Shown piece after piece: positions 1-9,352 of a stretch of 64,000 bases of DNA (its first letter is position 1; each line of letters opens with the position of its first letter). The notes beneath the pieces were generated by a model that worked only from the letters and a program-made list of their open reading frames with translations, made no database searches and was not told the origin of the DNA. The stretch lies in the NCBI GenBank assembly GCA_050084985.1, contig JBITNC010000001.1, forward strand, positions 119,970,001 through 120,034,000, read 5' to 3'. The translations under genes were made by a program, and so were the position numbers. The stretch comes from Nageia nagi (Eukaryota > Pinophyta).

Positions 1-434
1 CAAATTCTTCAATTTGATGTAGATGTCTTCATGCAAATCTGTACTAAGGAACGTCATGAACCTCCCAATCCCTAGAAGTAGCAAGAAGCACAAGTCTTGC
101 GAAGGTTTCAACATAATCAATGACTTTCTGTTGAGGAAAGTTTTCAAGGTAGCCTTGTGCTTCTTCACTTGTCCTTTTGAATTGAAATTAGTTACATAAA
201 TCCACTTTGACCAACAATATTTTGATCTTGTGGACAGGGATCCAATTACTATGAATAATTCTTCGTGAAGGAATCACACTCTTCTTTCTCAAAAGTTCCC
301 CATTCAAGTTTGCCTCTGGCCTTCCCATAGGCACTTGGATCTTCTGTTACCAGTGAAGTTAACATGTTTCCCTTGCCTTGCCCTCTGTTGACCAAGTCAA
401 GATTAATGAGATAAATAAGGAGAATGGAGTACAC
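1..434 (-). pseudogene. Ty1/copia reverse transcriptase fragment, decayed
   Basis: Read on the minus strand, pieces of a copia reverse transcriptase N-terminus appear in shifting frames. From right to left there is a piece resembling the linker before the RT (TEDPSAYGKARGKLEW, about 355-305), then the 'K..YNSKG...KA.L' region near 200-150, then DYVETFA near 110, then LHEDIYIKLKN at 1-36, which matches the usual 'FLNG.L.E.VY...' block. Frame changes and stops separate the blocks, so it is a relic and probably continues to the left of the window. Family recognition rests on block order, not on one intact domain. Confidence 0.6.
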
Positions 435-1282
435 AACAGTTAGTCAGTAGAGAAACAGTGTGATATTCAGTGTCTCAAATATTTGCTTGCTTCTTTCTGG
501 TTTTAAAAGAATGCCATTCTCTTTTTTTCTGCAGTTGTCACATTAGAGTTATTTTTTAGCTGTAAGTTTATATAATATTTTGGTATATTCAATGAATAGC
601 AAAGCTGTTTGAGCTTTCATAATTGATATAAAGATTTCATCATAGCTATAATAACATAGTGACATGCATACAGGTGCTATAATGGATTCACTTACAACCA
701 CTAATTTGTCCTGAAGTAAGATATAATAACAAAAGTACTAGTTCAATATTTTATCAAATATTTGCTCGATGCTTTCCATCTATAAGAATTCTATCCCTTT
801 TGTTCTATTGAGGCCTTCTATCTGAAGCCATTTTGTAATTAATAATTATAAGCTCTCGTTCCTTATAGTGTGTTCAATGAGTATGAGTGCTGTTACAAAT
901 TTTCATTTGCTAGAAATGTCTCAGCATAGTTATAAACTTATAATAATGCATCTCAACGCATTCATGCCTTTTACACAGTTTAGATTTTCTTTAATAACTT
1001 TAATTTTTAAAGCTTCTTTGGACTAATTAAAAAAAATCTAAGCTTTTTTAATTATTTTAAATCTAATAACTTTTATGTATTAATTATATTCTTATAGATT
1101 TAAAATAATTAAAAAAAATTACTTTTGTAATTTGAATTTGGTTGCAAATTCTATGAAAAAATCCTATAGCGGTGAATTTTTTCATAAAATATCACAATGA
1201 CGTGTTCATAGATTATTTCCTAACATAAACTTCATAGACAATAGGGTCCTCTTTACAACTAACTACCTGTTGCTTTATGCAG
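435..1282. other. AT-rich stretch, no gene seen
   Basis: No convincing reading frame, splice-bounded exon or repeat was found. It has poly-T and poly-A runs, typical of intron or intergenic plant DNA. Confidence 0.5.
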
Positions 1283-1330
1283 TCTTTACACGTACGCTGA
1301 AGCATGGGGGCCTAACACAAGTAGTTGAAA
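1283..1330 (+). CDS. weak candidate exon of unidentified gene
   Basis: A TGCAG acceptor at 1282 is followed by an open segment reading FTRTLKHGGLTQVVES and onward, with a possible GTAGTT donor at 1331. The frame stays open to a TGA near 1361. The composition is less AT-rich than the surroundings and the residues look protein-like, but I do not recognise a family and the donor is weak. It may be an exon of the same gene as 1558-1633 and 1942-2044, or chance. Confidence 0.2.
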
Positions 1331-1557
1331 GTGAAATGCATGAGGATAAAATAACAAATAATTGACATTTTGGAGTGAGAAACACCTTCTGAAATTGTCA
1401 TCGGTCTTAAATGGTGGACCCAAAGTAACCAATTTGTTTTACAGCAGATATATTGGAGCCACTTGTAGCATTGAAATTCAATACATTGTATCTGGATGCT
1501 TCTTTAGTACGTTAATTATTTTTTGTTGTAAGCATTGCACTGAATCTTTTCCTTGAG

Positions 1558-1633
1558 CACACATCCCTTGGCAACAAAAACATATTCATATGATGGCGAG
1601 GGAAAACTAAGGGATATTTACACTCTTTATCAG
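1558..1633 (+). CDS. candidate internal exon of unidentified gene
   Basis: An acceptor with a pyrimidine-rich tract (CTTTTCCTTGAG) precedes an open segment reading THPLATKTYSYDGEGKLRDI and ending ...YTLYQ at a CAG|GTTGAA donor. It begins with one base of a split codon and ends in phase 0. The next candidate exon (1942-2044) starts in phase 0, so the two join in frame across a 308-bp intron. The protein family is not recognised. Phase agreement and protein-like composition are the only support. Confidence 0.4.
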
Positions 1634-1941
1634 GTTGAATATTTTTATGATTCAGTTGTTGAGTCATCATTGTCATCAATAAGGTCACAATTACAGTTCA
1701 AAATCACTGCAATGGCATTTATTATGAATAGGTTGTTCAGAAATTTTTACATCATATTTGGACTCAATACGTTTACTATATATCTCAATAAGTACACAAA
1801 TCTCTCTTAGTAAGAGAATCCGTCAGTTTTGCTTTTTGTATTTTTTTAAACTACTAAAAATGAGGAATATCACGTTTTTTGGTGGGATTAGTTTTACAAT
1901 TAATTTTAACTAACTGCTTTCCATCTTTTGCCAACAAGCAG

Positions 1942-2044
1942 TGGATTCTAAAAGTTTCTGGCAACGCTGGAAAGTTGATCATTTCTGAAGCGTCTAAGGT
2001 CCTTATGTACTGTCAAGAGAATGGTCCATGTACATGGCATTCAA
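1942..2044 (+). CDS. candidate internal exon of unidentified gene
   Basis: The exon is bounded by a CAAGCAG acceptor and a consensus GTGAGT donor at 2045. It reads WILKVSGNAGKLIISEASKV at its start and MYCQENGPCTWHS at its end, and finishes in phase 1. It continues the frame of the preceding candidate exon, giving about 59 residues of unbroken protein-like sequence. I do not recognise the family. The following intron would contain the whole retroelement array to 8846 if the exon at 8950 belongs to the same gene, though phases suggest at least one exon is missing between them. Confidence 0.43.
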
Positions 2045-2376
2045 GTGAGTGATGACAGCATTATATTCATTTCCATTTCAGTTAATTATTTTTGAAAGTG
2101 CAATTTTCTATAATTTATTGTTCCATCTTTGTTGGTATATTTTGTTGATTCTCTATATGTAAGATTAGATTTGTAACAAGGAAAACGAAAATCTGATTGT
2201 GGTTCAGATTTGACATAAGAAAACCATTTTAATGTTGGTGACCACAATTTTGGTTCTTGCCCAAAGAAAAACCATCTAGATGAATGTTCAAGAGAAAATC
2301 CTGCATTTACTACAGTTTATAATTGATGTCTGCTTGTGGTCCATAGGTGTATTGTGTCGAGTATTTGTTTATTTGA

Positions 2377-2699
2377 AGTCTATGATCCAACTTTTGATAT
2401 AATCAAATTATTCACAAATACACATAAAACCACTCTAATATACAAATACCACTCAATATGCAAAACCATTAAAAAATACTACTTAATATAATACCATTAA
2501 TAATAGAATCGCCTTTCCCACTTCAAGGGAGGCACCTCCTAGAGAACAAGTCTCCTCAAAACCTTCTTTTATTTCTTGGATGATTTACAATGGAGAAGGC
2601 TCTCCTATAAATAGCCCTCTCTATATTTCATCTTCCCTACCTAATACATATGGGATGAAAACTAATATAACATCAATAACATGTTATGTTGTCATAACA
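2377..2699 (-). repeat. left (3') LTR of gypsy-like element
   Basis: About 320 bp, co-linear with 8390-8715. Shared blocks include CACATAAAACCACTC, TTGGATGATTTACAATGGAG and the TCATAACA end. The first bases are damaged (the expected TGTTAAG is unrecognisable), so the left boundary is approximate. It contains a TATA-like CTATAAATAG near 2605-2614. Confidence 0.65.
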
Positions 2700-2718
2700 T
2701 TGCCACCCCTTTAAACAA
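2700..2718 (-). promoter_or_regulatory. polypurine tract (3' internal end)
   Basis: On the minus strand the run TTTAAAGGGGTGGCAA directly abuts the LTR end TGTTATGAC. This is the expected position and composition of the plus-strand primer of an LTR retrotransposon. A near-identical tract follows the right LTR at 8716 and is shared in form with the 26,777-32,543 element. Confidence 0.6.
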
Positions 2719-4259
2719 GCTTTGTCCTCGAAGCTTGTACACACCACACATCACAACATAATAGACTACGAACAAAGTTCTTACGCACCACACATCACAG
2801 CATAATAGTCTACTAATATCTATGGAAGGTCATTACATTGCAACCCTCATTACAAGCTTTGCCTCCAAACAAAGTACAATCCATCCATGAATAATAGAGA
2901 TAGTAGAGAACCAATGAATCTATTGGTATGTTTTTCTTTCCTACCTCAACATATGATTATGAGAGATGGGATCAAAGAACGCACAAAATCTTAGGTAAGG
3001 AGGCGTTACTCTCCCACACTTGAAAAGACTAATACCCCAAGGTTCTCTTACCTCTAAATGAATAGGATACACTTAGTAGACCTTGAAATGCTTGAGCTAT
3101 GGTATGAGAAGGACTTGGATTAGGTCTCACCAAATGGTAGAATTTTCTTTGCACTTTGTCAAGAGGTGTTCCTTGATGTTTGAAAAAAGTGTAAAACAAA
3201 GAAAGAGAAAGCAAAGCAGAGTAAAGGATGATAAGGACACTTGCGTTCAGCTCCTAGCTATACTCTCTTCACCAACTCAGTAGGGTTTGGATGTCTTTCT
3301 CTCCTACAACAAACAACACGAATGACATATAGGAGGGAGCTTCGAGGTTATATTCAATTTCAAGAATGATTTGGAAAGAGAGATCAAGATATTATGACTG
3401 TTGTCACCAAGTTAAACAATATAGAGAGAACAACCCAAATTACATAAGTTTGCATGCAAATTGTGAGTAATGTTTAACCAATCAATAGTTTCCAAACTTC
3501 AAAGATATTCAATATTCTTTCCCTAAAAACTCCCAACGCTTTTCAAAGGAAATGCTCTCAAGTATCAACATCATTACAAGTAAACACCAAGCGTAAACTC
3601 AAAATCACAATCCCATTCAATGCAAAGAGTAGCAATTTCTATTGATTTTGCCAAATTTTACAAAAGAGTCTCCTAAGTCTTGCTCAAAGTGGCTCTCCTC
3701 TTGTAGAATTCTATCATCCTCCCCCTTTCAAGTGAGCCCTTTAGGGCTATTTATAACATTTCAAAACTGTAATGGCTGTTGCCCTAATTCACCTAGAATT
3801 ACATGAAAATTCAATGAAATTTCTCCTAATTTGCTTAAATTCAACCCTAATTAAATTTAAATTACAAAATAATGCAAATGAAATGAAATATGTCAATGCC
3901 TCATAATGAAAAAGTCTCATTCACACTTGTGGGAGCAAAACCTCATCCATCACAAGGTAAAAAATCAATTAAGTCTTAGAAAATAATAAATCCTCCATCA
4001 ACAATACATCCTGCCAAAGAATTCAAAGGAAGTTGCATGATTGTAACAATATCTTCAGAGTAATCTTCCAGGAATCCTTCAACCTGCATCACACCCACAT
4101 CGAGCACATCAACAACATCTTTGCTTTGGTTGACCTGCTTTATAGTCTGGATTGAAACCTGTCTCATTTAGTGTCTCCAAACTGACGACTCCATCTTATC
4201 TCTAAATGAATGGTTCCACGGCCTCATACTTGCATCTTAGGTATAGCGCATGCATGTGA

Positions 4260-5580
4260 AGGGTGGTGAGCTTTGTCTCATCATGAAGATGCGCCTAAGA
4301 GAGGGAAGCATAGCGCAAGTGTCTTGAAGTGAAGTGATTTGGGAGGGATGTCTTCGAAGAGGTATCTTGCATGGTGTATGTCATGAGGGAGGCATTATCA
4401 TCAAGATGCACATGTGGAAGGAGACACCAATCATGTCCTCTTGAGGACATGCACCAAGGAGGAGCATACTTGACCTATGGGCGCATGTTTGAGATAAGTC
4501 ATGATTCATGTCTGGGTAGAAACACGCGCTTGAGGTGGATTGACACTATCTTAACCTTATATCACTTGAAATGGCCATTTTGCACTAGACCAAGGTGTAT
4601 CCATCAAAGAAGATCATCTTTCTTGTCTTCTAGAAACCATGTGGTCGTGATAGGACAATGCATAGGGTTGGCGCTTGTATTAGGAGGGATTGAAATGCTT
4701 GAGTCAAACCTGCGCTTGGGAGAGAGAACCTATCTTGGCACATCTTTTGGGTGAGACAAGATTCTTGTCTCCTATCAAACCTGTGCTCATGGAGAGGAAG
4801 GGTTTTCACGCCTTGAACTAGGTCATTTTCCTCTTTTGAGCACTTGTATTCATCATTTTAAGTCTCTAGAAAGGGGGCGCATGGTCTGGAGAGGTCATGA
4901 ATCATGTCTTGATGATAACATGTGCTCAAGATGAGACCATAAAGCTGGCGCAAGTCTTTAGGGAGACACAAAATGATGTCCAAGCTCAATCATGCGCTCA
5001 AGGAGGCTAGGCGCAAGTCTTGTGAGGGTCATGATGCTTGTCTTAGTCCAAACTTGCACCCAGGAAAGGAATATAGGCCTAGCAGATATTTTGGGGTTCA
5101 AAAACTTTGTCTTAGTCTAGATTTATGCCTAACAAAAATAAATAGGCCTGGTGCAAATGTTTGGAGGGTCAAGAAGGTTGTCTTACTCGAAATTTGCGTC
5201 CAGGAGGGGAATGAATGTCAGGCACATATTTGCAAGGGGTCATCACTTTTGTCTTAGTCATGATTTGTGCTAGGAATAGGTATACCTTTTAAATTGAGGT
5301 TTTCCTATCTTTTAGAGACTTTGTGCCAATGAGGAAGACCATGCAAGGATGGTGCAGATTTCGAGAGAGTCAGCATCTTTATCTTTATCAAAATCTACGC
5401 CTAGAGAAGATATAGGCTTGGTGTAAGGTCGAAACCATGTCTCCTGGGAGATTTGCGCTTTGGGCTCTACAGGTGTTGTCATGCTTGGTACTTGTCTAGT
5501 TTTTCTTCCCTGATTGCCTGTGTTGGTCATTTGAGGTCTTTGGAAGGTTGGCACAAATCCAAGAGGGGACATGAACATTG
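4260..5580. repeat. degenerate 65-71 bp tandem repeat
   Basis: A GGCGCAAGT-like anchor recurs at 4947, 5010, 5080, 5150, 5221, 5351, 5419 and 5549, that is, every 63-71 bp or about twice that. Each unit carries a 'GGGTCATGA...TTGTCTTAGTC' core and a 'TTGCGCTCAGGAGAGGAATA' type tail. Copies before 4940 are looser. Open frames across it (4371-4754, 4973-5257) are by-products of the repeat and show no known domain. Confidence 0.7.
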
Positions 5581-6007
5581 TCTCTTTGGAAACATGTGGT
5601 TGGGACTTAGTTAATTTTTCGAGCTGTATGTTCCAAAGGGTTACTTCATCACTCTTTGCCTTTCCTAAGCTCTAGTATTTCCCGATCACGAGACATTGTT
5701 CCCTTGGTCCTTCCACTTGAGCAAGATTCTCTTGCCAAAATTTGTGGGTCCCCAAAATTTGCTAGAATTTAGGAATGTGTTGTAGAGGCCACAACAGAAT
5801 CCAACTCGGCCAGTAGTAACCAATAACTCATCAAAGATGAGAAGGAGCCCAATTTTGTACCAAAAAATCTATGAGTAATGATATTGCGGAAAAAGAGTGG
5901 GATGCAAAAAGATAGACTTGAAATCATCACAAATGAAGCTACTACCCTGCTGTTGAAATTGCTTTGTGAAATCTTATGATATGTGTTTTACATCATCAAT
6001 ATTGAAT

Positions 6008-6211
6008 CATTGATACAAGTGAGAGGAAGGGCCTCACACTCTATAACATGCTTCACTAAACTCAAAGACACTAACTCTGCTAGTTCCTTATGAAGAACCT
6101 CATCATCAACATTGATACAAGTGAGAGGAAGGTCCTCATACTCTACAACATGCTCAACTAAACTCGAAGAAACTAGTTCCCTAGATCCTCAAGAAGAACC
6201 TCATCATCAAT
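6008..6211 (-). repeat. 102-bp in-frame duplication in gag-pol remnant
   Basis: CATTGATACAAGTGAGAGGAAGG occurs at 6008 and again at 6110, and the following about 100 bp are repeated with differences. The period is 34 codons. On the minus strand the two copies read similarly in one frame (LPLTCIN ... DDEVL ... ELVSLSLVKHV), so the duplication arose or was kept while this was coding. The function of the segment is unknown. Confidence 0.6.
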
Positions 6212-6301
6212 GGGTTGGTCTTTAGAAAGATGAGTAAGCGTGTTCTTAATGTCGGCACACTCCTCACGAACAATAAGTGCATTACAAACATTTGTCAATT
6301 C

Positions 6302-6547
6302 CTAAAAAAGTGTCTCCTCCTTTGCATTTGCTCCATTGGATGAACATTTATCATTTTCAAGCCTTGCTAATCCATATCTTGCATCCATGGTTTGTGGACT
6401 AAACATGCTTACATCTCCTTTGAGTTCTTTACGCAATCCCTTAATGGATGACTCCTCATCTAGTTCATATGTGGCACAAAAAACTTTAAATTCTTTCATA
6501 TATTGCTTCAATGAATGTGTATGAAGAGGTGGAACAAGAGTATCCAT
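6302..6547 (-). pseudogene. gag fragment of gypsy-like element
   Basis: The frame contains the pattern typical of the end of a Ty3/gypsy capsid domain: a helix SLKQYMKEFKVFCA, then IKGLRKELKGDVSMF, then LARLENDK. In the family these stand at the C-terminal part of the Retrotrans_gag domain. The piece is about 81 residues, so most of gag is missing or scrambled. Downstream on the minus strand, after a stop, the frame continues into the 102-bp duplication. Confidence 0.6.
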
Positions 6548-6734
6548 TTTTGTTTGTTTTTTTTTTTAAAATCTCAGAAACTAAAATTGTTATATCTTCA
6601 TCATACCAATTCCAATGTTGAGGGAGATAGTTTTTACTTTTTACTATCCTCGCCAAATCGTGCTAAAAAATTCATTGATTTGTTACACCCAAAATCAAAT
6701 TTAATGAAAATATTGATTTGTCAATAACTCCCTT

Positions 6735-6830
6735 GAAATATACTGAAACTATCTGAATTTTTTTTTTATTAGGTTGGAGGATGGATTTTGAAAGGAATCC
6801 TAACCTTTTACATTTGTGAAAATATACTTA
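6735..6830 (-). mobile_element. LINE-like 3' tail with poly(A)
   Basis: The minus strand reads TGTAAAAGGTTAGGATTCC, TTTCAAAATCC, then CCTAATAAAAAAAAAA. The same ordered words occur at 9353-9470 and 16,885-17,050, each ending in an A-rich tail. A shared 3' end followed by poly(A) is the signature of a non-LTR retrotransposon family. Only the tail can be delimited here. Confidence 0.45.
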
Positions 6831-7252
6831 CAGCTCATGATTGAATCCTGAGACAAACAACCAAAACATAAAAAATGTTGTTTCCCAACATTTACATCTT
6901 TTTTCAGGTTGAAGGTTCTATTATGTAAATCTAGCTCCACAAAAATTCTAAACTGGAACAAGGGATTCAAAGAATCCACCAAGATGAAGCAGGAAGACCA
7001 AAAAACATACATCTAATCCTAGAAAACATTCGACAGTGAAGAGCTTGAAAGACCAAAAGGGTGGGAGGGACAATCGACCCACCATCCTGAAGTTTGTCAG
7101 CATACAGGTAAGCGGTTTCCCTCGCTTAGGGTTTCCAAGCCCCAAACTTCGCATCGATTTCCCTCGCTCAGGGTTTCAAGCCCCAAACTCTGCACTATCC
7201 CAAGTTGACAAACCTTGGTTTCTCCTAGTCTTTGAGCTCTTCTCAATGAGTC

Positions 7253-7741
7253 TTGGCTCCTCTATGTAGTTCTGCACTCTTCCGCGAGACCTCTAACACC
7301 TCTCCAAATAACGCCCATATGTCATTCAGTCATGGTGGGAATCCAAGCGACTCCCATACGTTGCTCATTCACAGCGAAAATCCTCCAAGTTACTCCCATA
7401 TGAAGTTCAATCACAAGGCACCACCAAACAACGCCCATATGTTTCTCAGTCACGGTGCAAACCCTCTAAACCATGCCCATAAGTTGCTCAGGCTGAGCTC
7501 AACATTGCTTGACAATGGAAGAAAACAATGCCCATACGATCCTCTCCTTTACCGACACATCCCTCTAGCAGAAAATGTCAACAAACCCATCGTCCATACA
7601 ACCCTCGTCTCTTCCCCACCTCCAGATTTGGGTGCCTCCTACGAAAAACGAGTCGGGTTGCCAATAATAAAAAGCCTTTCACTCACGAGAGAGACCAACC
7701 TGCTCGAGAAACCCTTCCTAGAACCAGAAATTCGGCAATGA
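7253..7741 (+). CDS. hypothetical ORF with 13-14 residue repeats
   Basis: This 162-codon open frame runs opposite to the host retroelement. Its first half holds about five copies of a 13-14 residue motif resembling NAHMSFSHGGNP (then SHTLLIHSENPP, SHMKFNHKAPP, NAHMFLSHGANP, HAHKLL). At DNA level the unit CGCCCATATGT is spaced 39-42 bp, always a multiple of three, which argues that the frame was once translated or that the unit length happens to fit. The second half has no repeats. No known domain. It could be a captured gene fragment or antisense repeat DNA. Confidence 0.3.
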   Translation: MAPLCSSALFRETSNTSPNNAHMSFSHGGNPSDSHTLLIHSENPPSYSHMKFNHKAPPNNAHMFLSHGANPLNHAHKLLRLSSTLLDNGRKQCPYDPLLYRHIPLAENVNKPIVHTTLVSSPPPDLGASYEKRVGLPIIKSLSLTRETNLLEKPFLEPEIRQ

Positions 7742-8375
7742 CACCAAACGACCTCCAAGTGATGCGGAAAAATGACAGGAAACCCTCTGCATCCCCTCAA
7801 TGACCGACATATGCTTCAAGCCTACGAGCTCCACCAAAACACAACTTGCAAAGAATGAAAAAAAGCCGCAAATAAGTCAAGCAAAAATGAAGCCCTGAAT
7901 CTCCAACACAGCCAAAGAAACCTTCAAGCCTTACAAATCAACCTTTAGGATAATTAGGTCGCACCTTGAATCCTGTTGAAACCTAATTGTTAGGGTTTCC
8001 TCCCACTTGTGTGAGTAATGCTCCTCATGCAGGGGGATGCTCGCTCGTCACATCATTTTGATCCTCCCTAAACAATCTTAAATTTTTGTTGTAGATAGGT
8101 ACCATATATTTCAAACCAGATCTGAAATTTCATCAACAAATATTGTAGGATGAAAAAGTTATCAACGTTTTATCTTTTCCTCTTTTACCAAATATTCTCA
8201 ATCTAGGGTTTTTGAAAGAAACCTTATTTTTCACATAAATCAACCAATGAAGCTCCAAATGCATGAAATTTCTTAGACAAATGCTTGAAATATTAATGTT
8301 TTTACTCGAACCTCTTCAAATGCTTGCAAAAAACCCTTCAACTTTTTCAAATCCACCCACAATTGCCAAGATCAT

Positions 8376-8387
8376 GCTCTAATACCA
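8376..8387 (-). promoter_or_regulatory. primer-binding site, initiator-Met tRNA type
   Basis: The minus strand reads TGGTATTAGAGC two bases inside the right LTR. It differs at one base from the TGGTATCAGAGC site used by many plant LTR elements. It fixes the element orientation (right LTR = 5' LTR). Confidence 0.75.
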
Positions 8388-8389
8388 CT

Positions 8390-8715
8390 TGTTAAGATTC
8401 CCACTTTTGATCTAATCAGATTATTCAAAAATACACATAAAACCACTCCAATATGCAAATACCACTCAATATGCAAAAGAATTACAACATAGTACTTATT
8501 CTAATACCATAAATAATTAAATCATATTTCCCACTTCGAGGGGGCACGTTCTAGTGAACAAGGTCTCTCCTCAAAACCTTCTTTTATTTCTTGGATGATT
8601 TACAATGGAGAAAACTTTTCTATAAATAGCTGTCTTTGACCTTTCATCTTCTATACCTAATACATGTGGGATAAATACTAATATAACATTAATAACATGT
8701 TATAGGGTCATAACA
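8390..8715 (-). repeat. right (5') LTR of gypsy-like element
   Basis: It begins TGTTAAGATTCC and ends GGGTCATAACA on the plus strand, giving a short TGTTA/TAACA inverted end. It is co-linear with 2377-2699 over its full length with many substitutions. It borders the primer-binding site on its left and a second copy of the element's 3' internal end on its right. Confidence 0.7.
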
Positions 8716-8846
8716 TTGCCACCCCCTTAAACAAGCTTTGTCCTCAAAGATTGTACACATCACAACATAATAACCTATTAACAAAGCTTGTACACACCAC
8801 ATATCACAACATAATAGCCTACTTAATTTTCTATGGAGGGTCATTA
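8716..8846 (-). repeat. truncated second copy of element 3' internal end
   Basis: Immediately outside the right LTR, the sequence TTGCCACCCCCTTAAACAAG and the following about 130 bp repeat what lies inside the left LTR (2700-2840). The right LTR therefore also serves as the 3' LTR of another element body that breaks off near 8846. This fits unequal recombination between LTRs, or a tandem insertion later deleted. Confidence 0.6.
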
Positions 8847-8949
8847 CGCACATGCAAAATAAATTTGATCACACTCTTGACATGCATCAACTTCATTTTA
8901 TACAATGTATTTCATGAATTCAATTTTATTTGGCAATGTAGCATAGTAG

Positions 8950-9037
8950 CCTGTTGTCGATGATGGATTCAAGGCTTCTATAGTCCAGCAGATTCATAGT
9001 GCTGGCATATCTGCCCTGTCTCCATTGGCAATAAAAT
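8950..9037 (+). CDS. candidate exon of unidentified gene
   Basis: After an AGTAG acceptor the frame reads VVDDGFKASIVQQIHSAGIS followed by ALSPLAIKCE. Possible donors are GTGAAA at 9038 and GTGTAG at 9049, both mediocre. The segment is GC-richer than its flanks and looks like real protein, but no family is recognised. It lies just outside the retroelement array and is in the same orientation as the other candidate exons. Confidence 0.38.
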
Positions 9038-9352
9038 GTGAAATATTAGTGTAGATGTTTTATTTAATTTCAAGTAATTTGAAGCATCTGAAGCCACTCC
9101 TTGAGCCAAAAACTTTCTCAATAAATAGGGGAGAATTACTTATAATTTCATCAGTTGAAATGAATTTCTTTGTGGAGCAGAACTCTGCTTCTTTTTGCAT
9201 CTTCATTTTGTGAGACTTTTTGTTTGCTTTATTGAATTATAACAATGTCCTTTAGTTTTTTTCCAGAATGCATCTAGTGCTGCACTTGTGTGTTGTTAAC
9301 CGGGTTTGCCTCCTAGCATTCGGATCAGTCTGACTGCCATAAGTAATTAGTA

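Larger units (their letters stand above)
2377..8846 (-). mobile_element. non-autonomous gypsy-like LTR element array
   Basis: Two related terminal repeats (2377-2699 and 8390-8715) flank an internal region. A primer-binding site at its right end and a polypurine tract at its left end are both oriented to the minus strand. The only retroviral-type coding remnant is a gag piece at 6302-6547. Reverse transcriptase and integrase are not detectable, so the element would need proteins supplied in trans. The middle is occupied by tandem repeats (4260-5580), a duplicated segment (6008-6211) and an opposite-strand repeat ORF (7253-7741). A second, truncated copy of the 3' internal end follows the right LTR (8716-8846), giving an LTR-internal-LTR-internal arrangement. 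Strong divergence of the two LTRs implies an old insertion. Confidence 0.65.

Noticed and set aside
4371-5257. 127- and 94-codon plus-strand frames as genes
   Set aside because: They lie within the 65-71 bp tandem repeat and their translations follow the repeat with no domain.
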